64,000 nucleotides of DNA from Kappaphycus alvarezii (lineage: Eukaryota > Rhodophyta > Florideophyceae > Gigartinales > Solieriaceae), in contig NADL03000068.1 in the NCBI GenBank assembly GCA_002205965.3, positions 1 through 64,000 on the forward strand, written 5' to 3'. A program made the translations under genes and the position numbers. Positions 21,601-30,949 of the stretch are shown here, in pieces. Under the pieces are notes generated by a model, which ran no database searches, was not told the origin of the DNA, and saw only the letters and a program-made list of their open reading frames with translations. Within the stretch, counting starts at the first letter, position 1, and each line of letters opens with the position of its first letter.

Positions 21601-22608
21601 ATTCGTTACTGAGAGATTCTGGTGGCCCAGTATCCATAAGGACGTCTATAACTTCGTGAAAAGCTGCGACAACTGTCAAAAATTCACGCCAATACGAAAG
21701 TATAAGACAACTCTAGGCTTTCCAGTTTCCGGTCTCTTTGAAACCTTTTAATTGACTTTGCCGGCCCATTCAAGGAAACCTCTTCCGGAAACAAATATCT
21801 CCTTATAGGGGTGGAACATCTTACTGGATGGCCAATAGCAGTTGCAGTTGAGGAGGCCAATGCTGAAGTGGTCCTGAGATTCATCGAAAAAGAAATAATT
21901 GAACCGTTTGGTCTTCCAAAAAGGATCATCTCGGATAACGCACTTTGTTTTACTGCAACTTCACTGCTTCGTTTCTTGGAAGAAAAAGGTATTCAGCTAA
22001 AGACAGTTCTCGCATATGCTCCTATGTCAAACGGGAAAGCGGAGAGGATGGTTGGAACCATCAAACGATCAATATCGAAAACTATGTCCGAGAATGAAAT
22101 CCAGTGGGAAGATGCCTTACCAAAAGTGTTATACGGCTATCGGCGAAGAAGGAAGAAGTGGACGGTCACCGTTTGAGCTAATGTACGGAAGAGCTCCTAG
22201 AATGTTACAGAGAGATATGGAAACAAATGTTATCGATGAAGAGAGTAGAGAGGTCGAACTATGGCCACCGAAAGCTGGAGATCACACCGCGCGCTAACAC
22301 AGACAAGAAATAAGGATGAAGAGCCTCCAGTCCAAACTTTCTCAGTCGGCTCTAAAGTACTTGTAGCACACGGAAAAGCAATGCAACAGGCTGTGAAGTG
22401 GCCGGCTTTCCAAACAAAGTACTCGAACCCTTGCATCGTCACGGAGGAAAGACACCCGCATTATAAGCTCTGTTCAAGCTCAGGGAAGAGATCAAGGAGG
22501 GCAATCCATGCACGTCGTCTGGTCCCTTACCATCAGAGGCCTGAAGAATTCCTTCTCACACAGGACTATGCGCAACCACGGGCATACTCATCTTTAACTA
22601 TAGAATGA
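18660..22608 (+). pseudogene. pol: gypsy copy B Pol: protease, RT, RNase H, integrase (many frameshifts)
   Basis: Same domain order as copy A. Protease FDSGAVPNLI near 19185; RT 19963-20720 with the catalytic YIDDVV near 20489; RNase H 20920-21290 with VVETDASERSLGA intact; integrase HHCC domain 21560-21690 intact up to CDNC; integrase core 21750-22110 with SDNALCF and SNGKAERMVGTIKR. Breaks relative to copy A occur near 18780, 18990, 19210, 19310, 19400, 19960, 20730, 21750 and 22150, almost all single-base gains or losses. The last frame (22261-22608) stops at the TGA at 22606-22608, overlapping the next start codon. Confidence 0.92.
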
Positions 22609-23666
22609 TTCCTATGGGAGGAAAAAGGGCCTGGGAATGGATCATCTCGATTACGCGTGACTACTACGAACTCCACGTAATCATCCATTTCTACATTAAT
22701 ATATGCCTATGTTTTCGTACGTTGAACGGACCATTGCTACCTCAAGAAGATTTCCGACTATTGATCAGAGTTCTATTCTCATTCCAAAACGGAAGGTTCA
22801 CGGAAGCAGGTCCAGAGTTTGTGGAAGTCATATATCATTACTCTATAGGGAGGTATGGAATGGTAGCTATCGGAGACTTGTCGCAAACATATCTGAACAT
22901 TATCCGTCCAGTTTACGTATTTCTCAAGAACAACCAAGATGTGCGACTGAGAGGTTACAGCTTGCCCCCTGATATGGAATATCGACTGGTCCCATATCCT
23001 CTATGGGAACCTTACGTTGCTCCGCTCAGAAACACAACCTCAGCCGAAGACCAGGATCCTCCCGAGGCCGTGATGATGATACGAGCTGGACCATCAAGTG
23101 ATCGGGGCGGATCATCGAAGAGGGCAAGGCGTCGGGAGCAGCGAGGAAGATCGCCAAGAAGATCGCCTCAAACACCGCCTAGTCTCCCAGGGGGAAACTA
23201 TGCATCCTTAATTATTGGACGGCTACCAATTAGACGTTGGCTTCGCGAAATGACAGAGGACCCTCGAGAAGCAGAAGTAATTTCCTTTTTTGCCATTAGT
23301 ATTTGCATGTGCTTCCAGACCATTCACGGGGCGCACCTTACTCGTGAGGACTCAGTCCTTATGTTGCGAGTTTTTTTCTCTCTTCAGATACCCGTTTCTG
23401 GACCCGTTGCCAGAAAAGTTTGCATACTACGTTTATACCTCACATTTGGAAGGTTTGGAGAAGTGAAACGGGAGGAGCTCATTAGAGAACACTATGAAAC
23501 CATACGCCGAATCTACGAAACTCTTGACCAAGGAGATGAGCCGGTCATCGCACGGTACACACTCTCTCATCATATTGGAAATGAGCTACTACCATATCCT
23601 TATAGTGAACCCTATACTCTCCCTGATGAATGGATAGAACTCCCACAAGAACAACAAGAGCAGTGA
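22605..23666 (+). CDS. Third gypsy ORF: 353-residue duplicated-domain protein (copy B)
   Basis: Same length as in copy A. The ATG at 22605 overlaps the integrase stop as ATGA (22605-22608), a layout compatible with termination-reinitiation. The two related halves end VPYPLWEPY and LPYPYSEPY and are joined by the basic linker KRARRREQRGRSPRRS. Between about 23380 and 23440 a +1/-1 indel pair changes a short stretch to QIPVSGPVARKVCILRL, where copy A has the sequence matching the first half. Copy A is therefore the better guide there. Function unknown; no signal peptide or membrane anchor seen. Confidence 0.85.
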   Translation: MIPMGGKRAWEWIISITRDYYELHVIIHFYINICLCFRTLNGPLLPQEDFRLLIRVLFSFQNGRFTEAGPEFVEVIYHYSIGRYGMVAIGDLSQTYLNIIRPVYVFLKNNQDVRLRGYSLPPDMEYRLVPYPLWEPYVAPLRNTTSAEDQDPPEAVMMIRAGPSSDRGGSSKRARRREQRGRSPRRSPQTPPSLPGGNYASLIIGRLPIRRWLREMTEDPREAEVISFFAISICMCFQTIHGAHLTREDSVLMLRVFFSLQIPVSGPVARKVCILRLYLTFGRFGEVKREELIREHYETIRRIYETLDQGDEPVIARYTLSHHIGNELLPYPYSEPYTLPDEWIELPQEQQEQ

Positions 23667-23687
23667 CGAGCCGGGACGTTCGTCTTG

Positions 23688-23699
23688 AGCGGGAGGGCG
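23688..23699 (+). other. Polypurine tract of gypsy copy B
   Basis: agcgggagggcg lies directly before the TG of the 3' LTR and is the plus-strand primer candidate. Confidence 0.75.
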
Positions 23700-24417
23700 T
23701 GATGTGCGCAAATATCGCACAAAAAATTTAGATGAGGACCATAATTGTATACAGTATTGGAACTGGGAAGATATTTTTACAGTTTTTGAATTTGCAAGAT
23801 ATTTTTAATTTGGGTGAGTGTGGCAAATTCATCGGTTGATTTTTTATTTTAGGACACGCTGTCATAGTGGATGTCAGTACAGTTCTAGGTTGTGGGTGAT
23901 ACTACGAGTGACTCTGAAAGGTCTATATAATGGCCACATCAATTCCCACCCCTGGCCGATGGGTGGCTGGCATGGGTATGGCACCTAGATATTTACCTTG
24001 AGGAAATATCTTCTAATGGTCTCTCTGGTTCACACGATTCCCGTGAATGCGTTTTATGGTATTTAGTATGTTTGATTGAGACTTTAGGATTAGCCGAAAG
24101 GTCTATATAAGCTGAGTAAAGTGCTTCCTCCTTGAGAGGTCAAGCAAGTTGGCAGACAACTTCAGGTCGAGCTCCGAGTAGTAGGAAGTTGAGAGTCAAC
24201 TTCAGACCCTAGAAAACTTTTTCCTAAGCTGGTCGCAGAGCATCAGTGGTAGACCCTGCCCCTTTTATACTTGCTTGTAGCCCTCTCAACTCTCTCCCAT
24301 ATACACTCCTTTTTATTTGTTCAACTATACCACGGTAGCACTTTTGTCGCTCGCAACACCTCCGTCTTGGGGTAGTTGGTTCTAAGTATCTCTTCTCCCG
24401 ACGATTTACCCCTATCA
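23700..24417 (+). repeat. 3' LTR of gypsy copy B
   Basis: 718 bp, TG...CA, nearly identical to 16942-17661. It is followed by the target duplication GGAGA at 24418-24422. Confidence 0.96.
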
Positions 24418-24545
24418 GGAGAGTCGCAGAAAAAGACGAAGATAACAAAACGAGTGGGTGCGATTCCTTTCAATGCACATTGGGTTATGAAGTTATGCAA
24501 GGCAATCTTGCAGAACAAAGGAGATATCTTCCCCACTGTAGTTTC
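24418..24545 (-). pseudogene. PiggyBac-like transposase, N-terminal fragment beyond gypsy B
   Basis: On the minus strand this reads PTRFVIFVFFCDSP up to the insertion point. The frame is the same as the one that continues as SPLKQIRDWI on the other side of the element, across the shared GGAGA. A short hydrophobic FxxFF followed by D..l..I resembles the start of the PiggyBac transposase domain. The upstream limit, where copia 2 RNase H ends, is uncertain. Confidence 0.5.
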
Positions 24546-25640
24546 GGTAAAGTCGTCTTCTATCGTAACAGAGTTACACTCAGCACTTCACAGCCTCCAA
24601 CCCACCGAGGGATCCAAAGAATTGCTTGCTCCTTGACGTCTGAAACCACGCGCATCCCTTCTTTGTTGCAGTCGTGTTCTTAACAATCACATCAAAGAGC
24701 AGCTTGGAGTCAGTGAACATACGAACTTGAAGCTTGCAGTCCAACGTCTTCTCGAGATCGTTTTCACGGCGAGAGAGAAGTACATTACATCAGCGAATAC
24801 GAAAGTTTCGTCTCCGAGAACAGAACGCACCACACGGAGAGACTTGTGGGTACTGTAGTGTAGAATGGTACACCTTACAGTCTTGTCAAAGAGAAGAATG
24901 ATGAAGCCTATTTCGGTAGAAAAGTCGTCGTTACCGATGAAGCTACCATCAGTGTACATACGGAGGTAAAGGGATTTATTGTCTAGCTGGCGTTGGATGA
25001 TTTCTCTATCGAGATACTTGTGACCTTTGCGAACAATGTTGTTGATGAACGTGATGAAAGACGGTCCAGATCTTTCATCAGTGATCCGCGAAGCCTTATT
25101 GACAGCGCAAGCGATATCAGAGCGAGTATAATTAAGCCACTTAAGTCTCTTTAGGAGTGAGCGGGAGTCTTTAAATGACGCCCCAGTAGAAAGAGTCTTG
25201 ATATGATGCAAGTATTCGGTCTGAAAAGTCAAATGCCGTCTAGCGTTGTTTTCAGCCGCATTCCGGCGAAGGTGAACTCATCAAAGTCACGAGGCTTGGA
25301 TTCAAACTTCTGTTCAGTCTTTTTGGTATGCTACAAGAGCTCATAGTTACCTGAATGGAAGCTCTCTTCAGCACATTACCCAGACAGGCCTGATAATTTC
25401 CCATGAATCATTTTGCAAAAAGTACGGATATCCAAAGTGCATTGTTGCATGTCAAGATTGTGACGAAGATGATTTTGAATGGTTGCCTCCCAGTAGTCTC
25501 CCGCGTTAGTGAGGCCGTAGGGTGGCTTGAGCAACTTGAGTAGCTGATTAGGTGCAAGATTTAGTTCTTCCGGCGGCTTGAAGTAAACATCTCGCGGTAG
25601 TTGACCAGCGGACTGTACGTACGCTTGTGTCACATCCTGG
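24546..25640 (-). pseudogene. pol: copia 2 reverse transcriptase (C-terminal half) and RNase H
   Basis: QLLKLLKPPYGLTNAGDYWE (25376-25633 frame) is the copia RT motif around the fingers/palm. The YVDD region (about 25330-25380) is eroded to an ESFHSGNYEL-like stretch. LKRLKWLNYTRSDIACAVNK (25110-25170) is a fungal copia pre-RNase H signature, followed by LRMYTDGSFIGNDDFSTEIG and the RNase H end near 24690, where the frame shifts. Confidence 0.82.
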
Positions 25641-25699
25641 GGAACATACTCGGAATCCGAAAATGGCAGCGAGGGCCAAGACTAGCCGGATGAAACTTA

Positions 25700-27110
25700 A
25701 CCGTAGCATGGTAACTGGATGAATGAGCTTGTGAGTTTCGTTGTCCTTGAAGCCCTGGACAACATATCGCGCCTTGTATAACTACTTATCTGTACCCTTT
25801 TACTTGATATTGAGGACAAAGCGGCCACCAAATATGCTGGTATCTGATAAAAGCTCTTCACGAAGGACGAATTTGAGTATGTTGCGGTCCAGTTGGCCCT
25901 TATCTCTCTTGCTCGAGCATCCATAAGGCGGGGTTAGTTCTTGCGTGGGTCGCTTAATGACATAACTTCCGTCACATACACACGATATAGCATTAAAGAG
26001 ATAGCCAGGGTAGATAAAGGGTAATGTATGCGAGAGAGAAGTCCATTTCCATCTGCCTTTGTGACAAATAGTACATGGTCAATTGAATATTGAGATTCAT
26101 TGTCTGGTCTCTGAACCTATAGGGCCGTCTCAAAGGTGAGAGTTTCTGTAAATGGTCCACGCCATTATTCAGAATCCTCATGCCAAATGTGGACAGACTC
26201 GCCAGGGTTCACGAGGTATTTTGTTGCCGGCGAAACCTGTTCCCGTAAGGCATGCTGTATTTGAAAATGAGGAGAAATGTCAGCCATCTCGAGGCGCGCT
26301 ATCTGCACGGCTCGCATCCGGTCTGAATGGGATAGCAGTGGTGTTGTGTGCGGAGTGAATCTTGGAATAGCGCCGAAGACAAGCATGGATGAAACGAGCC
26401 CTTTGCGCCGACGGTATCGTTCATTACTTTAACTGCGAGTGGTAAAGCATTATTCAAGTAGAGTCCACTCCTGGGACATTCCAAATTATTTTTAAGAAGA
26501 TGCGGAGTAGAGGGGCATGGTAACGCTTTACGGCTCCGAATGCGTTATGGGAGTGAAATACAGATAGTTGTACATCGATGCCGACTGACTGGGCTACTGT
26601 GGCGAATTCAGCGCTAGTAAATTGATATTTTCAGGGTAGCCAATATATGTTGCAGCCAAACACACAAGAAATGTTTCACAGATAGTATTGGTAGATTTAT
26701 CTGGTAGAAACATCACAGCGGAAAAGTTTATATGAAGGTCAGCAACATGAAGAGCGAGTTGGAACTTGAGCCAGACCAGGTCAGGCGATACTTCGTGGCT
26801 AGAAATACAATCTCCGGAAGGAACAGTGACACTAAAGCGAGGAGGACCACGGCTGTATTTGTTACATGTATGGCATTCCTTTGTTATTTCTTTCAGTGTA
26901 CGGAATGTTTCAGTTGATTTATAGGAAGGCTTGATTCGTTGAAGTGGTTTGTAAAGCTTCCCCGCAGACGGGTGCCAGAAATGCTTGTGTAATCTCTTGA
27001 GTTCGGTTCATGTTTAGAGTGCTATTGAGGTTTCCCACTGGAGGAACATGTGTCGATCGCGTCGAAGAAGTGGGAGCTTCTAGCCATAGAGACGGCTTTG
27101 AGTAAACTTT
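25700..27110 (-). pseudogene. pol: copia 2 integrase remnant and start of RT
   Basis: LKRLHKHFWHPSAGKLYK with a later CHTC (about 26850-27010) is the GAG-pre-integrase HHCC zinc motif. LALHVADLHINFSAVMFLPD and ATYIGYPENI (about 26620-26780) match the integrase core before the second Asp. PSALFQDSLRTQHH and later frames fit the core C-terminal part. About 25700-25930 gives shifted RT N-terminal pieces (YVVQGFKDNETHKLIHPVTM). Confidence 0.7.
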
Positions 27111-27239
27111 TCGACATTGTTTGCCACCAATTTCTGTTCATCCAAGATATCCAATCCAATGAGCAGAGGAATTCCAGCGTTAACCACGTCAACCTTCAGT
27201 TCGATGAATGTGCGATCCGAGGTTGTTAATTGTCATGGA

Positions 27240-27580
27240 ATTTTTCCAAGACCCAAGATATTATCATCAACCTTGAAACTGTACTCAAGTCTTTGAGATA
27301 AAGCTTTCATTTGAGTGTGCAGCAGAATAACTTAGCCTTATTTCGTTCTATGCATGTTCTTTGTGCGCCTATATCAAGGCTTGCACCATCAAAATTGTCT
27401 TGCTTCCATGTATAAAATTGTGTTGCACAAGAATGAATAGTCTTGACAATGCGGTGATTAAGACGGTGACATTCTCCTGTTTGAGGATGTCTGCAATCAG
27501 CGATGAAACTGGAATGAGTAGTTTCTTGTCTGTTTTCAACACGAGGGGCATACTGCAAAGAAAAACAAAAGCCCTTTAAG
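27240..27580 (-). pseudogene. pol: copia 2 protease remnant
   Basis: QDNFDGASLDIGAQRTCI near 27350-27410 corresponds to the copia protease core. The usual catalytic D-(S/T)-G-A is changed to LDIGAQ, with Ile in place of Ser/Thr, which would impair catalysis. The frame breaks on both sides. Confidence 0.6.
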
Positions 27581-27775
27581 AAAGAAAAAGACTTGTTGCC
27601 AGCACCAGGTGGAAGATTAGATAGGGCATTGGTGAGGCTAGGGTCCCTTTGTACGCAAAAAAATTTTGGAGAAAGACTTAAGGAAGCTCAACGGAAGAGT
27701 TATGGATGGAGCCATTGTTGCAGAGAAGGAAGGAGATGTAGAAGGTGTTGAATAGAGTGGCGGAGCAGATTCAGT

Positions 27776-28210
27776 TTAGTATTCCGAGGAGCTAACTGTG
27801 TTTGAATTCGGTGTATAGTTGAAAAGGTCCAGAGCGGTAGATTGGTAGGGGTACGAGTCGATGAACATTATGTCTTGCGGATCTGGGGGTTGCTCTGAAC
27901 CCATGTCTTTTGCAGAACATCTGGAACTAAGAAAATATGTAGTATCATCATCAATTTTGAGGTTTTCAAAGTTTTCACTGTAGCATTGGTGCGTATCTAT
28001 GACATTGCACAAGATGTCAGATAAGAAATTGATGTGTTTGGATGCTTCGGAGAGCAGCCTTTTGAGTATGACCCCTTTCTTATTATATGGACTCTCTTGT
28101 AGTAACATTTTTACCCTGTTCTGCATAATGCGATCATCATCACAGGGATTGTTGCATCGACGTTCCTCATGATCATCGCTTCCACAGTTAAAACATTTGT
28201 TGTCCTTTTT
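27776..28210 (-). pseudogene. gag: copia 2 Gag C-terminal part with zinc knuckle
   Basis: CFNCGSDDHEERRC (about 28150-28195) is a CCHC zinc knuckle with canonical spacing. The following 116 codons contain an Asp-rich patch and end at 27776. The capsid part that should precede the knuckle is missing; sequence switches to copia 3 instead. Confidence 0.7.
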
Positions 28211-28239
28211 GGACGGCCCATTCCGTAAGAACTTTCTTA

Positions 28240-28890
28240 AACTGAAAGATACTCACGCAAAACCGCATGGTAGACATGATGCAGAGAGAGTCCAACGTCG
28301 TGGACAACCTAATAAATCGACTACAGAAAACCCGTGTGTAAGCGACGAATACCTGCTCGCGATCGCCATCAAATTTGTCAACAACACAGTCGAGCCTGAA
28401 GAAATTTTCCTATTTTTATTAGTATTTGGATCTCTGCCAAAACTATCGCTACCCAGTTCATCACCAGCAGCCGTACCATAAGCTGAAAGGATGAAAATGG
28501 TGGAAACCTCGTGTAAAGAGTACACTTGACACGTTGCAAAGATGTGACTAAACCAGGCTGAGAAAGCTTTTATAAAACGCACTCATCCGACTACGCTACA
28601 GTGCGGCGATAAGATCTTAGTCCACAGTGATACTACGGGTCGCTGGGAGCCACGAAAACTTCTCACGAAACGAGAACCACATATTAGTCAATAAATCTAA
28701 TGAAGACGTACAGTCGTATGTGATTTCATGGATGAGCGAGTTACGTGAAGGCATTTATTTGCTTAGACCTGATATTTATAGCGTTATGTTCAACTATTCT
28801 GATGATAATGGTCTCCCTCAACGACCTTTTGACGACGACAAAACCGTCCCACCACCATCTGACAGTAACTTGTCAGCGGTTACATAACCG
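28240..28890 (+). pseudogene. pol: copia 3 integrase C-terminal remnant
   Basis: AIKFVNNTVEPEEIF and LLVFGSLPKLSLPSSSP (28360-28475) match the integrase segment after the catalytic Glu in fungal copia elements. CGDKILVHSDTTGRWEPRKL (about 28600-28660, after a shift) matches the Gly-Asp-x-Val-Leu-Val C-terminal domain. Following codons run to the TAA at 28885-28887. Confidence 0.68.
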
Positions 28891-29127
28891 GAGTAATATG
28901 CTGAACTAGATCGTTACTTACCTTACCGAATGCTGTCACCCGAAACCGAGCCTACAGATACTGGCAGGAGTGATTTGCCAAATTGGAACAAATTTGATGA
29001 CTTTAATTATTTCGGCTTGAGTTCAGAGCTTGTTTCCGAGTACGAAGAGGATGACATACCGCGGGATTACAAATCAATTTTACATTTTTAGGAAGGCGTA
29101 TCTGATGAGTCGTTTGCGACTACCGTC

Positions 29128-29830
29128 TTGCATAGCCCCGATCCCCTCAGGGCGCTGCTAGAGAATGCTAACGAAACTGAGCTAGATGGACTCGAAAAGC
29201 GGGGTTTTTCCAAAGAAATACGGCATTCTGAGTTTAGAGGAAAAGAAATTCAGGATCTGACTATTATCGACTCAAATCTCGTGTTGACGATAAAAGAGAA
29301 GGGTACCCAAGACGAGGTCTATAAGGCCATAGTAGTGGCGCAGGCTATCGGTAGCCGCGCGATAAGGACAAACTTATTTTGATGAAGTACTCACCTACAT
29401 TCCACAAAACATCTATTCGCACCCTGTTTTCACTGTCAGCCTCGTTTAGGAGGTCTCTGTTTTCCAGGGACAAAAGTCAAGCTTATGTTTATACGGACTC
29501 GTCCCTTTTGAGTGGTTTCTATATCATTCCGCCAAAGCCACTTAATTTAGGCCGGCACATACACTATGGAAGGAGTTTAAGCCTCCGTATGGCCTACCTG
29601 CAAGCGGATTGCTGTGGTTTGAAACGTATATTGAACACAACCACAAACAGCGTAATGTGAAGAGCAAGGAGACCGACCACTGCTTTCTCTATCGACATGA
29701 ATACAACGGACAGGCCGATGGTATTGTATGTCTGCAGGTTGACGAATCTGTTGGAACAGGGTCCCCTGCCTCCTTAATTGACAAAGAAAGAGAGTGGAAG
29801 TGGTTTTGGTAGCAAAAGCCGACAAATAGT
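29128..29830 (+). pseudogene. pol: copia 3 reverse transcriptase remnant
   Basis: NETELDGLEKRGFSKEI (near 29180) matches the RT N-terminal region, and LPESGLLWFETYIEHNHKQ-like frames near 29590-29640 match the RT palm. KETDHCFLYRHEYNGQADGI and CLQVDESVGTGS follow near 29665-29755, at the position of the YVDD box, here QVDE. Several shifts. Confidence 0.7.
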
Positions 29831-29893
29831 GTCAGTTAAAATCCCTTTGAAGTTCAATAGGATGCATCTTCGAATGCATGATTCAAAAAAAAT

Positions 29894-30663
29894 GTGATTC
29901 AGCCCGTTTACAGCCAACGAATGCCTTCAATTCACATCAAAAGATCTATTCAATCATTTATGTCTAACAGAGGGCGAATCTTCTATGTAAGTACATGCAT
30001 GACCCCAGATATAACGTGCAAAATCAACCAACTCGCTCAAGTTGCCCCGTCTGAGGCAACTAAGGCGGATTTTGAGAGAATATAGAACGAATATAAGAGG
30101 CTTTGCGATTTTGATTACTCGCTATGTAGCAGTGGCCTCGACATAGACAGCTTAGAGCTTCACTTGTTTGGTGATGCATCGTTTGCTACGAATAAAGATC
30201 TTTCTTCCCAATGAAATTATGTGGTTGTGATGGTTGATAGCCCCAAACGTTGCTCAGACGTCAGTTGGTCTTCAACCAAATGTAAACTTGTCACTAGATC
30301 CGTTCAGGCCGCAGAGCTCTATGCTGTAGCAAATGCGTACGATGCCGTTTATGCTCTCAGGCATTAATCAACGTCGCTTTTACAGCAACAGGTACCCATA
30401 AGTTTATAAACAGACTCCAGAAATATGTTTGATAGCATCTTGACGTTATGAAATATGACAGAGAAACGGCTCGTAACTGACATCGCCAGCCTTCGGGAGA
30501 CATTTCGTACTGGTAACTTGGGGAACATTGAATGGATTCGTTCTAGTTCCAACCTTGCAGATACTCTCACTAAGGGTGTTACAACAGAATCTCTTCACGA
30601 CGTACTGAAGACTCAATTTATTAAAACTCGGGTTGTTCAATGGATTGTGGGAGGTCACTTGTA
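29894..30663 (+). pseudogene. pol: copia 3 RNase H and C-terminus
   Basis: RGRIFYVSTCMTPDITCKIN (29970-30030) is the fungal copia signature before RNase H. LHLFGDASFATNKDLSSQ (near 30160) and SWSSTKCKLVTRSVQAAELY (near 30265) are RNase H core strands with the catalytic Asp in FGDAS and Glu in AAELY. IRSSSNLADTLTKGVTTESL near 30535 is the C-terminal signature. One or two frame breaks separate these parts. Confidence 0.85.
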
Positions 30664-30726
30664 ACGGGTTCTTAGCAGTGGGTAAGTGTGAGCGTGTAAG
30701 TCACATATTAATTGCGTTGGGGGCAA

Positions 30727-30946
30727 GTGTCACGCATTGCACTGCAACAATGCGCTTGAGTGGAACGCTGATGGAGGGTTCGCGATAGGTTATTACAGTA
30801 GATTATGTAAGCAATGAATAATGGAAGAATCTCGAGATCTCCCTTATTAGTCATCTCGTCTCCAACTGGGCCGCTTTCCCGGTTCGCGGGCATCGATGAT
30901 CTACCGTTCTGAACTCTGATTAAACTCAAATTTCTTGCTTGTGTGG
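30727..30946 (+). repeat. Candidate 3' LTR of copia 3
   Basis: TGTCACGCATTGCACTGCAA starts right after a purine-rich gttgggggcaag. The opening TGTCAC is shared with the LTR candidate at 12366. An inverted-looking GGTTCGCGGGCATCGATGAT lies inside. The right end is placed near 30946 by eye only. Confidence 0.5.
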
Positions 30947-30949
30947 AGG

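Larger units (their letters stand above)
16942..24417 (+). mobile_element. Ty3/gypsy LTR retrotransposon, copy B (complete, 7.48 kb)
   Basis: Both LTRs are present, 720 and 718 bp and nearly identical, flanked by a perfect 5-bp target duplication GGAGA (16937-16941 and 24418-24422). All internal domains match copy A. The near-identity of the LTRs indicates a recent insertion, yet the internal genes contain many one- and two-base indels relative to copy A. Confidence 0.96.
24546..28210 (-). mobile_element. Ty1/copia retrotransposon 2, degenerate, minus strand
   Basis: Reading right to left: a Gag zinc knuckle, protease, integrase (HHCC and core), reverse transcriptase and RNase H, all with stops and shifts. 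No LTR was identified at either end. The gag end abuts copia 3 at about 28210, head to head. Confidence 0.82.
28211..30663 (+). mobile_element. Ty1/copia retrotransposon 3, 5'-truncated, plus strand
   Basis: It starts inside the integrase, runs through reverse transcriptase and RNase H, and is followed by a purine-rich tract and an LTR candidate. Gag, protease and the integrase catalytic core are missing. Stops and shifts occur throughout. Confidence 0.82.
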
